Origin: Megascapheus bottae
Taxonomy: Eukaryota; Chordata; Mammalia; Rodentia; Geomyidae
DNA length: 64,000 nt
Assembly (NCBI GenBank): GCA_024803745.1
Contig: JANJXV010000014.1
Location: 3,705,001-3,769,000 of the forward strand
Direction: 5' to 3'
Positions 36,823 through 49,845 of this stretch are shown here, in pieces. Position numbers and translations under genes: made by a program. Under the pieces are notes generated by a model. That model ran no database searches, was not told the origin of the DNA, and worked only from the letters and a program-made list of their open reading frames with translations. Positions within the stretch are counted from its first letter, which is position 1, and every line of letters starts with the position of its first letter.

Positions 36823-37021
36823 GGGGGCTGGGAGTTTAGCCTAGTGGTAGAGTGCTTGCCTAGCATACACAAAGACCCAGGTTCAATTCCTTGGTACCAC
36901 ATACAGTTGGAAGTGGTGCTGTGGCTCAAATGGTAGAGCACTAGCCTTGAGAAAAGTCCAAGGACAGTGCTCTGGCCCTGAGCTCAAGCCCCACAACTGG
37001 CAAAAAAAAAATTAAAAATGC
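36823..37021 (+). repeat. IDL-Geo dimeric SINE
   Basis: A full copy flanked by a perfect 15-base duplication aagattggtcatata at 36808-36822 and 37022-37036. Both monomers are clear: ID-like with 'gcctagtggtagagtgcttg' and Geo with 'gctgtggctcaaatggtaga'. Confidence 0.97.
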
Positions 37022-37301
37022 AAGATTGGTCATATATTTGATATTACTGCTAGAATTCATGGGAAGATAAAGATAACCAAGAAATGATTACCTTTTGCTT
37101 TTAGAGCATGCATAACCCTATTGGGAAGAAAATTTTGCGTGTAAAAGACATGAAGCCTCAAATTCATGATGTAGAATAAACTGCTTTATGCAGGAGTGGG
37201 AGTACATGCAGCAGTACAGAGCACACTTATCACGTTTAAGACCTTCGTTTCACTTTCTACATCCACTACCACCAAAATGCCCTTATGCAAGCATTAACAC
37301 T

Positions 37302-37502
37302 AATATTTTTCTTTTTTGTTGTCCTGGGACTTAAACTCTGGACCTGGGCACTATCCTTGGGTATTTCTAGCACTCTAGCACTCTACTACTTGAACCTCAG
37401 CACTACTTCTGGCTTTTTTCTGTGTATGTGGTACCAAGGAATAGAACCCAGGGCTTTGTGCATGCTAGGTGAGCACTCTACCACATGGCCACACTCCAGA
37501 CC
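37302..37502 (-). repeat. IDL-Geo dimeric SINE
   Basis: Geo reverse complement ('gacttaaactctggacctgg') and ID-like reverse complement ('ggtaccaaggaatagaaccc') are both clear. taacact occurs at both edges. It lies 280 bases from an IDL-Geo in the opposite orientation. Confidence 0.92.
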
Positions 37503-37646
37503 CCTAACACTCTAACCTTTTATGACATTGTATTTTAAATTCCCACTGTAATTTGATTTTCCCTCTCACAAACGGATGGATTCCTTAAGAATGCAGGCTA
37601 CTTGGTTAATCTGATTTGGGCTCTAAATGCTTCCACACTAATTGCA

Positions 37647-37650
37647 AACA

Positions 37651-37692
<42 letters not shown>

Positions 37693-37700
37693 ACACACAC
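37647..37700. repeat. (CA)n microsatellite
   Basis: CA dinucleotides with one TA interruption. Confidence 0.96.
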
Positions 37701-38198
37701 CTGAAAAATATTTTTGAATCCGGAATTGTTTCAACTTAATTCAGAATAGTCTTTGTCTTCACATCAGAATGCAGTAGTGCATTGGAGGAAAGGCTTATTT
37801 TGGCATTGTATAAGAAAAGGGTGTGGGCTTTTTCTTGGGTTTTCACATTTTCCTTTGTGCTTCTGTTGAACTGGTTCCCGAAGACTGCAGGGAACCAAGG
37901 CAGACTAGTCTCCTGCCCAGCCCTGCTCTACCCTTCTCCTTGGGATTCCTCCCTGCCCCCACCTTCTTCCAGCTCATCACCTTCTTATATAATCCAAAAG
38001 AAATCTGCTTTTGGTTAGACTGTAGTTACCACTGCAGTGCAGTCTTTTTATTGGGGAGGGGGGTAAGGTTCCTTTCTGCATTGAAATGTTCCAAGTTTGT
38101 ATGAAAGTTCTGTCAAAGCAGCAACTTAAATGGAGACAGCTGGAAATCATTAAGGAAACTTGCAGTGGACAATGATTAAAGCAAGATGGAATTTGTGC
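37701..38198. other. Unique sequence, nothing recognised
   Basis: Two overlapping open frames near 37782-38104 show no known domain. No repeat is called. Confidence 0.5.
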
Positions 38199-39715
<1,517 letters not shown>

Positions 39716-39716
39716 A

Positions 39717-39905
39717 GGGCCAGGAGCATGGCCTAGTGGTAGAATGCTTGCCTAGCATTCATGAAGCCCTGGGTTAAATTCCCTGGTACCACATACACAA
39801 AAAAGCCAGAAGTGGTGGTGTGGCTCAAGTGGTAGAGCAGTAGCCTTGAGAAAGCCCAAGGACAGTGCCCAGGCCATGTGTTCAAGCCCAGGACTGACAA
39901 AAAAA
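39717..39905 (+). repeat. IDL-Geo dimeric SINE
   Basis: ID-like half ('tggcctagtggtagaatgct', 'ggtaccacatacacaaaa') and Geo half ('gtggctcaagtggtagagca', 'gttcaagcccaggactgac') are complete. Flanking purine-rich sequence may contain an imperfect duplication. Confidence 0.95.
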
Positions 39906-40244
39906 GGAGAGATAGAAGGAAAGTAAAGACATTGCTTGATCTGTACTGAGATTAGTTGGTATCTGTTTTCTGATAGTAGGTATGTAATGCAGGTACTTTC
40001 TTTGGTTAAACTTTATTGCTTTGTTTAAAAGCTCCTCATACTCAATCTCCAAATCACTAAGGTATCTAACTTGCAATCCCTCTACTACACAAGGAAATTC
40101 ATCACTGTATTTGTTTGCTTATAGAATAGCCTTCCTTTGTCTAGTCACTGTACCTAATGTATTAATGTTAGAGCTGCTGTGTAACTTAGTGGTTACTTTG
40201 GGCAGTATTTAGAGAACTCTAAGTCTGCCTTTTTTAAAAAGTGT
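39906..40244. other. Unique sequence, nothing recognised
   Basis: No repeat or gene is supportable. Confidence 0.5.
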
Positions 40245-40560
40245 TTGATTATCATTAAGTGGTTGTACAAAGGAGTTTTCATTCACCAAACCATTTTATG
40301 AATATAGTGCATCTTGATCACTGTCACCCCTTTCAACATTCCCAACCACCCTTCTCAACCCACATCTTTTCTTACTTAATTTTAGATTCTGTATTGAACT
40401 TTTGCCATTTAATAAGCAGTTTATGGATAAAATGTATCATGTTCTGTGTTATCAACATTTTCACCTCCTCTGTGACCCATCCCTTTCTTTGTATTTCTCA
40501 GTTCTGTGGTATATACAATGAACTTTTCCTTTGCATTAGAAATAGATAACATATCAAAAT
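40245..40560 (-). mobile_element. Possible old L1 3' UTR
   Basis: Sequence such as 'gtggttgtacaaaggagttt' and 'catcttgatcactgtcaccc' resembles the reverse complement of a rodent L1 tail. It is too diverged to assign a subfamily. Confidence 0.4.
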
Positions 40561-41465
40561 TTTCGTATCTTCCATCAGATTAGAACTGATGGAAGCTAGT
40601 TTTTCCATGTTCCATTGTCTTCTGACAGGAGTGGAACACAAAGCAGCTCTGCCCATAGAACCTGTGAAGTAACTTTCCCTGGGTTTGAGATGAGGGAGCT
40701 AAGTCTGACCCTTTTCCCCCCTACAGGGAAAGTCTCAGAACTCAGCTTTTATCAGTATATCTAACACAATCATCTATTGACATTCCAACTCCATTTCAGC
40801 TTCAAATTTTTATAGGTTGAAGGTAAATGGTTGAATTAGTGCAATTTTTCTTTTTTTGAATTCTGTTTGAGTGCTTCTGATCAAGCCCTCTGTAAATGCC
40901 ATTAAAGAAATGGTTGACACTCATTATCATAAGGCCTCTGCAAAACTAGAGGGAAAGAATCAACTTTTAGACATATTTTTTTTAAACCTGACTCAGACAA
41001 GAATTGTTTTTGAAGACAGAATAATCAGGAGAAAATGAGATTTTTATTTTCCCTCCTAGCTTTATTACCTTTGAAGAGGATTTAAAAAATTAACATATAC
41101 TCCTTATTGTCACCAAAGTCCAAAGTGCTAAAGAAAACTCAAATATACAAGCCTGTTATGAAGACATAATTCTTGTTAAGGCTTAAAAGAAACAAATACA
41201 AACATAGCACTAATTTGGCAGCCGTCTTAAAGTCTATACTTGAGTAGACAAACTATTAGATAGATTAAAGAGATTTTCACACAAGGACAGTCTACTAATT
41301 TGCTGAGCATCGTATCTCAAGGTTAAAAAATTCTGGCTACATTTTAAAGCAGGGAAGATCAATTACAACATTCATTAGATTCCTATTTACACTTTAATTG
41401 TCAACTCTGCTCATTTGTTGGGAGCCTTTTTTAGTCATTAGTGTCTGTCAGTAAGAAATATGTCT
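40561..41465. other. Unique sequence, nothing recognised
   Basis: No repeat or gene is supportable. Confidence 0.5.
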
Positions 41466-41469
41466 TAAT

Positions 41470-41590
41470 TTCGCTTATATTCATTTATTCATCCTTTCAT
41501 TCAATCAACAAACATTAATAATGTGCTGAGCACTTTGCCAGCTTTTAAAAATATACTGATGAAAAAGACAAAGCTTACGCTCAAGGACAC
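41470..41590 (-). repeat. Ancient L2/MIR-type repeat
   Basis: 'attcaatcaacaaacattaa', 'aatgtgctgagcactttgcc' and 'gaaaaagacaaagcttac' follow the old mammalian repeat end, read as a reverse complement. Confidence 0.5.
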
Positions 41591-42363
41591 AACCACCTTA
41601 AACTCTCTTGTCATCAATATTTATAAAAAGGCATCAGGTTTTGCTAATGTAAAAAAAAATGACTTTCACAATGGAGATTAAAAATGGATCTGAAATATAT
41701 ATATGTATATATATATATAATTGTCCTTTACAGTTGCAGTGCATTTGCTTTTCTCATGTAAACTATTTAAGCATGTTTTGTTTTGTCTGCCATTGGCTTT
41801 GCGTGTACTGTAGATTGGGGTACTGTATGTCTTTCTTCGAATCTCTGCTGAATCACTGTTTCCTCCCTATTTCTGTCCAGGAAATGAAGGACCCTATCTC
41901 ACCACTGGATTCCAGAATGTGGTGTATTTCCTAGCCTCTTGATAAGAGTGTTGCTACACACAGGGGTTGGTAGGAGTTTCAACATATAAATCTTCAGAAG
42001 AAGATAGAGTGTTCTGAAATCATCCCTTTTGGTTTACAGATCCAACACTGGACCTGGATCCTGTTTAGTCCTTGCCATGTGCTTCTCTGAACACTTGATG
42101 TCAAACCACAGGTAGAGATTTCTTCTCTTAGAGTATATATGACTCCCATGACAAAATAATTCTGCCTTAAAGATTTAATTCAATTTGATCTATTACATTT
42201 GAAGGGTTGAAAACCTTCTGAAGGATATAAGGGACACTTTGACCACAGTCTTCTAGACATGGTTGACATTTGTCAATGGAAGCAGCACAATGTAGACCCA
42301 GGAGCCCATGTCTGTCCTGCCATTAACTGTATTTATGACCAGATCATGCCATTTTTTTCTGAC
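41591..42363. other. Unique sequence with short (TA)n
   Basis: A short TA-rich run lies at 41695-41720. Nothing else is recognised. Confidence 0.5.
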
Positions 42364-42377
42364 ATTATTTCCTTTTT

Positions 42378-42579
42378 ATTTTATTTTTTTAAATTTGACA
42401 TTCTGTGGCTTGAACTCAGGGCTCGGGCACTGTCCTTGGGCTTTATCAAGGCTAGTGTTCTGCCACTTGAGACACAGCACCACTTCCAGCTTTTTTTGTG
42501 TATATGTATTAAAGAATTGAACCAGGGCCTTTGTGCATGCTAGGCAAACACACTACCCCGAGGCCAAACTCCTGGCCCT
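42378..42579 (-). repeat. IDL-Geo dimeric SINE
   Basis: Both monomers are present in reverse complement. attatttcctttt occurs at 42364-42376 and again from 42580, a clean target duplication. Confidence 0.95.
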
Positions 42580-42590
42580 ATTATTTCCTT

Positions 42591-42786
42591 TTTTTTTTCA
42601 ATTTTGTTTCTTGAAATCTGGGCTTGAGTGTGGTCCATAAGCTCAAGGTTACTATCACTCTACCTCCTTGAAGCCACAGCATCACTTCCAATTTTCTGGT
42701 GGTTAATTGGAGGTAAGAGTCTCGTGGACTTTAGTGCTGGGGCTGGCTTTGAACTGTGATCCTCAGATCTCAGCCTCCTGATAGCT
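42591..42786 (-). repeat. 7SL-Geo dimeric SINE
   Basis: Geo reverse complement is diverged ('cttgaaatctgggcttgagt', 'gaagccacagcatcactt'). The linker and the 7SL reverse complement ('gatcctcagatctcagcc') are clear. It lies directly behind the preceding SINE. Confidence 0.9.
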
Positions 42787-42928
42787 AAAAAAACCCCAAG
42801 CATTCTATTTTATTTTTAAAAATCTGATATTTTAAATACATAGGGAATTACAGAGTTTACTGTAACACATGCTTATATACTCACTAATGAAATTTAAATT
42901 ATTATTCTCTTTAAAAAATACAGGAAAG

Positions 42929-43137
42929 AGGCTGGGAGATTGACCTAGTGGTAGAGTGCTTGCCTAGCATATACGAAGATCTGGGTTCAATTCCTTGGTA
43001 CCACATACATAGAAAATAAAAAAGCTAGAAGTGGTGGTGTGGCTCAAGTGGTAGAGTTCTATCCTTGAGGAAAAACCCAAGAACAGTGCTCAGGCCCTGA
43101 GCTCAAGCCAGGATTGGCAAAAAAAAAGTTAAAAATT
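42929..43137 (+). repeat. IDL-Geo dimeric SINE
   Basis: Full copy. Flanking duplication is aaaaaatacaggaaag near 42913-42928 and aaaaaatacatgaaaag near 43139-43155, nearly perfect. ID-like ('gacctagtggtagagtgctt') and Geo ('gtggctcaagtggtagagtt') halves are clear. Confidence 0.95.
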
Positions 43138-43155
43138 AAAAAAATACATGAAAAG

Positions 43156-43388
43156 TGGGGCTCTGGTGGCTCTTGCTTGTAGTTCTAGCTATTCAGGAGG
43201 CTGAGATCTGAAGAGGATGGTTTGAAGCCAGCCTGAATAAGAACGTTTATGAGCGTCTTATTTCCAATTAAACACCAAAGAGCTGAAGTGGAGCTGTGGC
43301 TCAAGTGGTACAGTGCAAACACTGAGAATATAAACTCAGGTACAGCACCCACCCTGAATTCAAGCCCCAACACTGGCATCAAGGGAAA
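43156..43388 (+). repeat. 7SL-Geo dimeric SINE
   Basis: The 7SL monomer ('attcaggaggctgagatctg', 'gtttgaagccagcctgaa'), the linker 'cttatttccaattaaaca' and the Geo monomer ('gtggctcaagtggtacag', 'gaattcaagccccaacac') occur in order. Flanking 'acatgaaaa' and 'acgtgaaaa' may be its duplication. Confidence 0.92.
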
Positions 43389-43510
43389 CGAAAGAAATTC
43401 AAAGACGTGAAAATCTACTCTCTTATTTTCTCTCTTTTTTCACTCTATAGATAATCATGCTATGTAAGTTGGGTAGTAAGAGTGCTCTTACTACTCAAGA
43501 TTTTTTTTTA

Positions 43511-43637
43511 TTCTCTCTTTTTTTATTGTAATTAATGAAAGGGTTGCATGATATTTGCCAGATAGAAGGTGCATTAATTCACATATATTGATACCCTTTC
43601 ACATGTCTTGGTCCCCATTACCCTCCCCTCCACCCCC
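43511..43637 (-). mobile_element. Very short L1 3' UTR insertion
   Basis: The reverse complement of the last 127 bases of the younger L1 subfamily, with a 17-base direct repeat ctcaagattttttttta at 43494-43510 and 43638-43654. It shares 'gcattaattcacatatattg' in reverse with the L1 ends at 5.7 and 32.7 kb. It is an extreme 5' truncation. Confidence 0.92.
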
Positions 43638-43689
43638 CTCAAGATTTTTTTTTATATAATTTTCAATAGTAGTACAGAGTACTATTTTT

Positions 43690-43960
43690 GTGTTTTAAAA
43701 TTTAAATAATTCTGTCATTATTTGGATGCACTTGTAAAACTCCTTTTGTTCATTTAACATTATAGCTCTATTTGTTCTTTTAATTTACTGTCAAATAAAT
43801 AACAGTGTAACTTTCTTCCAATGTTTGAACATTTGGGTTGTTTCTGATTGACTACTATTTCCACTGTATTTCAATGACACTTGTGTACATCCATATGTAT
43901 GATTGGTACTTAATGTACTAATATCCTTACTCAACTGATGTTCCACACCACATTAGAGTT
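43690..43960 (+). mobile_element. Old L1M-like fragment
   Basis: 'ccaatgtttgaacatttggg', 'ttgtttctgattgactacta' and 'cacttgtgtacatccatatg' resemble an ancient L1-type 3' region. Orientation and limits are uncertain. Confidence 0.4.
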
Positions 43961-45595
43961 GTGATCAGGATTGGGGTACTTTGAGTCCTCAGAGAACCAG
44001 ATACCACTGTGCAACTACATGTGCAAGAGTATTTTGGAAAATATTTCTGAATGATGAAGGTGGAAGGAGTCAGATGTGGCAGGAAGTGTCTCCAGACGTC
44101 AGTGCAAGTTTGCTACTTGCAGAAGAAGAGAGCAAAAGATTACCTGGCTCTCTAGATTCTCAAATTCATTACAATTAGGAGACAATAGCCAACAGGCTGA
44201 TAAGGATTCTTCAATCAAAGGCTGTTGGTTTGAGGAGTTCAGTGTCAAATAGGAATGAATCCACTGTCACTCCCTATACAATGTTTATGTATGAATCCTA
44301 AGGGTCACAGTTGGGGCTGAAGGTCATCTTAATGCTGCACAGTTCTCTTGACAGGGATCTGGGCAGTTTACCTTTGGGACCACTGAAGATAGCAGCAACT
44401 AAGACACAGTAACTAAAGAGGGCTTGGACAGCTGGATAACTGACTAACTTGAGATCCTCAGAATCTCTTAGAAATGTGGTAGTATTCTTTGGACTTTACT
44501 GTTCATGCTAGAATTAATTTCCTTTCTCTTTTCGGCTCTGAAGATTCCTCTTTCTATCATTGGATAAATGACATGCATTGAACAATGATTTGGTTCTCTT
44601 TTATCATATATGTAAACATGGCTTAACAGGAAGGAATTTATATTCTCCTGGTTCTCTGTATTATTTGAGTCAGAAGGCCTCCATTTTATTTATTTGAAAA
44701 TGAGAGGATGGAATTAATGATCTTGGACCATATTCTGCTTATGGTTTTCTTTCCTTATGGTTATTCATTTTCTGAGCCAACCAATAATATTCTGAGGAAG
44801 GAAGCAAATGACTCTGGATTGATCAAGTCTTGGATATTTAATGATCAAAATTCATCATTCTCATTCAGTCTGAGTTCACAAAGTATATCTGGATTATTTT
44901 CACAACTAGACTTGTCTCTTATTCAACAGAGCTTTTTAAAACACTTCATCTCCTTTGTTCAGCTGAATCACAAAGGTTTTTCCTTCAGTAAATGTATAGA
45001 GAATGTTGAAGGCAGATCCCAGTGAGCCCATTTTCTCTTTGGTCATTGCAGTGCTGGTGTTAATGTCAGTAGAAGTCTGATGGTCATAACCATAGCAAGA
45101 TGAGGTTTCACACTAGCTGCATTCAGTGAATTTAAGTCTACTGATTTAGGGTTCTGGGATTTCCTTTTCCTTCCTAGCAGTTTTGAACTCAACTTCCATT
45201 TTCAGATTTCCCGAAGCCACTTGAGGGTTTAAGTAATGCCTTTAATTATAACTTAAAGTATAGGCAATTGCATTTCATGAAGCTAACAATTATCTAGAGT
45301 ATATTATTAGAGAGTGAGTTATTGAAGTCTGCATAGTTTGTGAAACACCCATCAAAATAACTGGAGGAGAAAAGAGATAAACTAGATTGGAACAATGAAG
45401 CTTGAAAACAGTTTTGATTATGTCTGGAGTTTATATGGTAATGTGTCCTAATTCTCAGGCATTAGGATTCTTTGTAAAAGTTCTTACAGTCTCTCTTGCT
45501 TGCCCTTATTCAGAAGCAGAGATATTGGCAATGTTTTCATTAGTTCTTTAAACATAAGCATGGAGTGCTAATGTGGTAATTTACTATGCTTTTGC
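43961..45595. other. Unique sequence, nothing recognised
   Basis: No repeat is supportable. A 105-codon plus frame at 44708-45025 has no known domain and looks like chance. Confidence 0.5.
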
Positions 45596-45599
45596 AGCT

Positions 45600-45780
45600 C
45601 TTTTTTATGTTAATTCTTAAAATTTCCCTGGGACATGGGTGATAATGCAACTTTGAGAGTGGATGCTAAGAAGAGACAAATAATTTGCCTGAAATGACAT
45701 ACTTCAGAACCAGAAATACTCAATTGCAACCCTGATTTTCAGTTCCAGAATGTAAATTAAAAAGCACAATATATGACCAA
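45600..45780 (-). repeat. Possible MIR SINE
   Basis: 'aatttgcctgaaatgacata' followed by 'cagaaccagaaatactcaat' is a loose MIR reverse complement. Confidence 0.4.
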
Positions 45781-46044
45781 TGAACTATAATGGTAAGGCG
45801 ATTGTTTTCTCCAAGGATTGAGGTGTTTTTCAGGTGACTTAAAAACCTCTAAGTAAACACCTGTAAGAATGATATTGGGAAACAAATGCACTGATTTAAC
45901 AATCAATGCCAATATATTTTCTTTTTTCCCCATCAGTCAGTTTATATTTTCTAGTTGTACTTTCATGTTCCTATACTCTAAGAATCATAATGAATCTGAC
46001 ATAAATAAGGGAGAGAGGATGTATTTCTGGTCAGATGTTGTTTG

Positions 46045-46245
46045 AATCCTATTCTTCATTTATTCATTGTTTAATCTCTGGCAATCTCTTTGGCTTGCTT
46101 ATTTGTAAAATGGTGGGAAAAAAAGAAAACAAAACAAAACAAAAAATAGCAACCCAACAGGAGTTTTATGTGTAAATGAATGAGTTGGTATTTGCAAAGT
46201 GCTTGCCACTTTAGGCTTTGAATAAATGATAGCCATTATATTTAC
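46045..46245 (+). repeat. MIR SINE interrupted by an A-rich stretch
   Basis: 'gcttgcttatttgtaaaatg' and 'ggtatttgcaaagtgcttgc', then 'gaataaatgatagccattat' follow MIR. An (AAAAC)n-like insert lies at 46119-46150. Confidence 0.65.
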
Positions 46246-47288
46246 AGTATTGCCAAGTGAGGTATTATTTAAGCTTGAACATCTCACCCATTTTAGAAAG
46301 AAAATAGTTTTAAAATACATCAGAGGAGGTTTGTGATAACTTAAGTGACTTAAATTAGATACATTTTCTCATATTTTCCAATACAATGGCTTTCTATCTC
46401 TATTTTTACTCACAATTCTAGGGTAGGGGATATAAAATGCATACGGCATTTTATAGCAGCAGCCCTTTCAGTCCATAGTTAATCTTATCCTTTGCACCGT
46501 ATATGTATAGCAGCCTTTGGGTTAAAGTAACAGGCATTTTGTCAAACTAAATAATTTTGTAAGTTCAGGTAATGTTTCTATTAAAATTGTGGCCACCTGA
46601 AACGTTCATTTGCTTTGCTTACCATGGTCTCTCAATAGAATAGCATGAAAATATTGCTGGACTGACTAAATAATGGGAGCTTTTTGGTCTCCTCCCCAAC
46701 GGAACCTCTTACAGGGCATGCTTGCATGTGATAGATTTATTTCCTTCTGTGACTTAGTTACAGCCTTATGGGCTTGTGAGAACAATGGAGACTGAAAGAT
46801 TTCAGACCTCCTTATGGGTTCCTCCTTTTTCTTCTCTCTACTCCCTCATCCTTATCCTCTGCTGATACTTTATACTACCTTTTAAGTTTCCTTCTGTAGC
46901 AGACAGTATTTAGAGGCTTCAGAACATCTTAGTATGCTTGAAAACTAGGCATTATTTGGGAACACTTAGGCCTCTTCTATCTGCAGCATTCCTTTAAAAA
47001 TTCTTGGACAGGGTTCATTCTACACTATGCAAAGGCATAGAAAGTAGGTGGCCATCTATAAACTAGGAAATGATCCTTCATAAGGAACTGGACCTGCTGG
47101 TCCTCGATCTTGACTTCAGATTAAGACTTCAGAATTTAGAACTATGAGAAAGATTTCTGTTGTTTAAGCTACCTCGTCTAAGGTATTTTGTTATGGCAGT
47201 TACATCTGACTATGAGATCCTTTTTTCCCATATAGATTAGGAATCTGAGACTAAGATTACCCAGTAGAATAATGACAGATCTGTGTTA
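46246..47288. other. Unique sequence, nothing recognised
   Basis: No repeat or gene is supportable. Confidence 0.5.
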
Positions 47289-47302
47289 CTAACACTATTT
47301 TT

Positions 47303-47487
47303 TGGGGGGCCTTGAACTCAGGGCCTGGGCACTGTGCTTGGGCGTTCTCAAGGCTAGAGCTCTACAACTTGAGCCATAGCACTATTTCTGGCTTTTTTTT
47401 TTAATGTATGTGGTACCAAGGAATTAAACCCAGGTCTTCATGCATGCTCAGCAAGCACTCTACCACTAGGTTAAACTCCCTGCCCCT
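47303..47487 (-). repeat. IDL-Geo dimeric SINE
   Basis: Both monomers are clear in reverse complement. ctaacactattttt at 47289-47302 and ctaacagtattttt at 47488-47501 are the duplication, with one difference. Confidence 0.95.
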
Positions 47488-47501
47488 CTAACAGTATTTT
47501 T

Positions 47502-48235
47502 AACCTCTCTGTATTTTATGGTGAAATTTGGGAGGCTACTATGTCATTTTTTTCTAATTACATACCTTCTACACCTCCTTCTACTTCTCTTTTCCTGGTT
47601 GTTTTTAAAAAGAAGTATTCTCTCAGTTTTTTTTATAACACTCTTGATTTTCTACTGTCTTCTAAAACCCCTCCCTTCCATTACCCCTGTCCAAATATTT
47701 TCTTAATTGTCTTGCATTCTCCTTAGTGTTAAAATGTCTTCTGAAAACCATTTCCTCTCTCATACTTTGTGACTCTTCCTTCATTTATGCAGCATCTTTA
47801 CTTGTTTGTATTACAATGTTGTTTATTTCAGTGTTTACACTTGAATAAACATCTCTGAAAGACATTTTCTTTTTCAACTTTGGTAAAGTTTTTGGTAAAG
47901 AGTAATGAGAAAAATACACAGATGTAGTGACTCAACTCCATGTACTCTCCAGAAGTTAAAGATGATTTATTTCATGTTTGTTTTTAAAGCATCCTACCTG
48001 TTTTCCTGTGATCTTAATTACAAAGAAATTCTTTCAAGTTCATAATTCTCTCATTGTGGGGGTAGGAATTTCCCTGTGGTTTACTGAACTGCCAAATATC
48101 AAGGCACAAAATAATGAACAATAGACACATTTGAAATCTTGAATACCCAGGGCCATCCTATTGTTTACATTACTCATCTTTCTCATGTAAGAGAAAAATA
48201 AAGACATTCCCTATAGATCTTTCCATTTTACCAAT
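47502..48235. other. Unique sequence, nothing recognised
   Basis: C/T-rich around 47550-47700. No family is called. Confidence 0.45.
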
Positions 48236-48239
48236 TTTC

Positions 48240-48460
48240 TGAGTCATCTTCCTTCCCTTCTACTCCCTTGCCTAAACCTATAATAAATCATCAGGTTTTA
48301 CAGATAGAACTTCCTAAATGCTCAATCTCTTGCAATCAGTCTTCTGTCTCCAGGCCCCTGCTGTGATTTCAGGCACTCTTATTGCTGATGTTCTGCTTTC
48401 CTTTTCCCTGACTTCCTCTTGAACAGAGGCTAACACATGTACACAGCAGGGCACACAGCC
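48240..48460 (+). mobile_element. Possible L2 fragment
   Basis: 'aataaatcatcaggttttac', 'aatctcttgcaatcagtctt' and 'ctccaggcccctgctgtgat' loosely follow L2 ORF2. Confidence is low. Confidence 0.35.
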
Positions 48461-49043
48461 TTTCAGGTTTCACTTCTTGCCTATAAATTCAATCTTAAGT
48501 TCTTTGCCTGTCCTTTCTCCAGCCCATCTCCATCCTTAGAAAATGGGAACAATTGATCTGTTCGGCAGGCACTGTCAACGGTGCCATTTACAGAAATACA
48601 GATCAGTCAGCAATAGGTTACGCTGGAGTGCTCTAATCTTTTCAGTAGGAAAGTAATAAGAAGCTATGCTTCTTAGCTCAGTCCAAGAAGATATGACATA
48701 TCTAGGTGCAGATCTGAAGGTCAAGGTGATACTCAAATTCAACCTAGGCCTCCAAATGGAGAGTAAGGAGAAATAGCCTCAGGAAGACAGAACATAATTT
48801 GGAAATATAAAGAGGATGTGATCCACATTTAGAAACATAGTTCATTAGGTAGAAGGAGAGACTGGATGGATTAGCTTTTTTCTCTGGCTTGCTTTTTAAA
48901 CAACTAAGCTCTTTTAAGTTGTGGACCATTTAAGCATAGATCTGATCATAGGAGGAGTCCTGGGGGGCTGAATTTCAACTACACTATTTCTAGCACAGGG
49001 AGTTTCTCCAATGGATGCCTAGCAACCAATACCACAAGCAACT

Positions 49044-49047
<4 letters not shown>
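48461..49047. other. Unique sequence, nothing recognised
   Basis: No repeat or gene is supportable. Confidence 0.5.

Positions 49048-49074
<27 letters not shown>
49048..49074. repeat. (TG)13 microsatellite
   Basis: Pure TG run that abuts the 3' end of the following minus-strand SINE. Confidence 0.95.
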
Positions 49075-49326
49075 TTTGCCAGTCCTGGGGCTTGAGCTCA
49101 GGGCCTCTGTACAATCCCTAAACCTTTTTTAGCATAAAGCTAGTGCTCTACCTCTTGAGCCACAGCATCAGTTCTGGCTTTTTCTGAGTAGTTTTTTATT
49201 TTATTTTAATTTTTTTTGAGGTAAGCGTCTCATGGACTTTCCTGCCGTGGGTTGGCTTTAAACCACGATCCTCAAATTTCAGCCTCGTAAGTAGCTAGGT
49301 TCAGGCATGAGCCACTGGTGCCTGCC
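49075..49326 (-). repeat. 7SL-Geo dimeric SINE with A/T-rich linker insertion
   Basis: Geo reverse complement ('gtcctggggcttgagctcag', 'cttgagccacagcatcagtt'), an unusual T-rich insert near 49190-49218, then linker and 7SL reverse complement. The Geo/linker junction reads 'ctggctttttctgagtag', closer to the Geo end of an IDL-Geo, so recombination between the two families is possible. Confidence 0.88.
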
Positions 49327-49845
49327 CTCTCCTGTGATTTTTTATACATATCAATGTTAGTAGAACAGAGAAGGAGAGACTTTGTATTTATTTTAAAATG
49401 CAGAAACTCAGGACTTCAGAAGCAATGCTTTTTTGTTTTATCCCCAGATTACTAAAACCCAGACTTGAAGGTCCTACAATACTATACATGGGCACCAAAA
49501 GTGTTCCAGATGGATGAGATGTAAGAGAGGAGTAAGGCTGAGAAAACTTCAAGACAATGTGAACAAAATCAAACAAAAGCAGCAATGACAACAAAATCTC
49601 AGCAATATCACAGCAGAAAATGGCCAGTTTCTGAGTATGAAGGTCCTAATGAAAAAATAAACCTCAGGGGGATCTCCTATTTCTCTCTTGGTTTTTCTCT
49701 TTCTCTCTTTGTTTCTGTTTTTCTCTTTCTCTCCCCTTACCTTCCGTGCCTGCCTTTTCTGTCTCATTTCCTTTTCTTAATTGTTGAATTGGAATGAATT
49801 GCATATGATTGATTGCTTATGAGAATGAAGCAACTGCCATGTAGC

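Noticed and set aside
44708..45025. 105-codon plus-strand frame
   Set aside because: No domain, low-complexity Ser/Phe content, AT-rich context.
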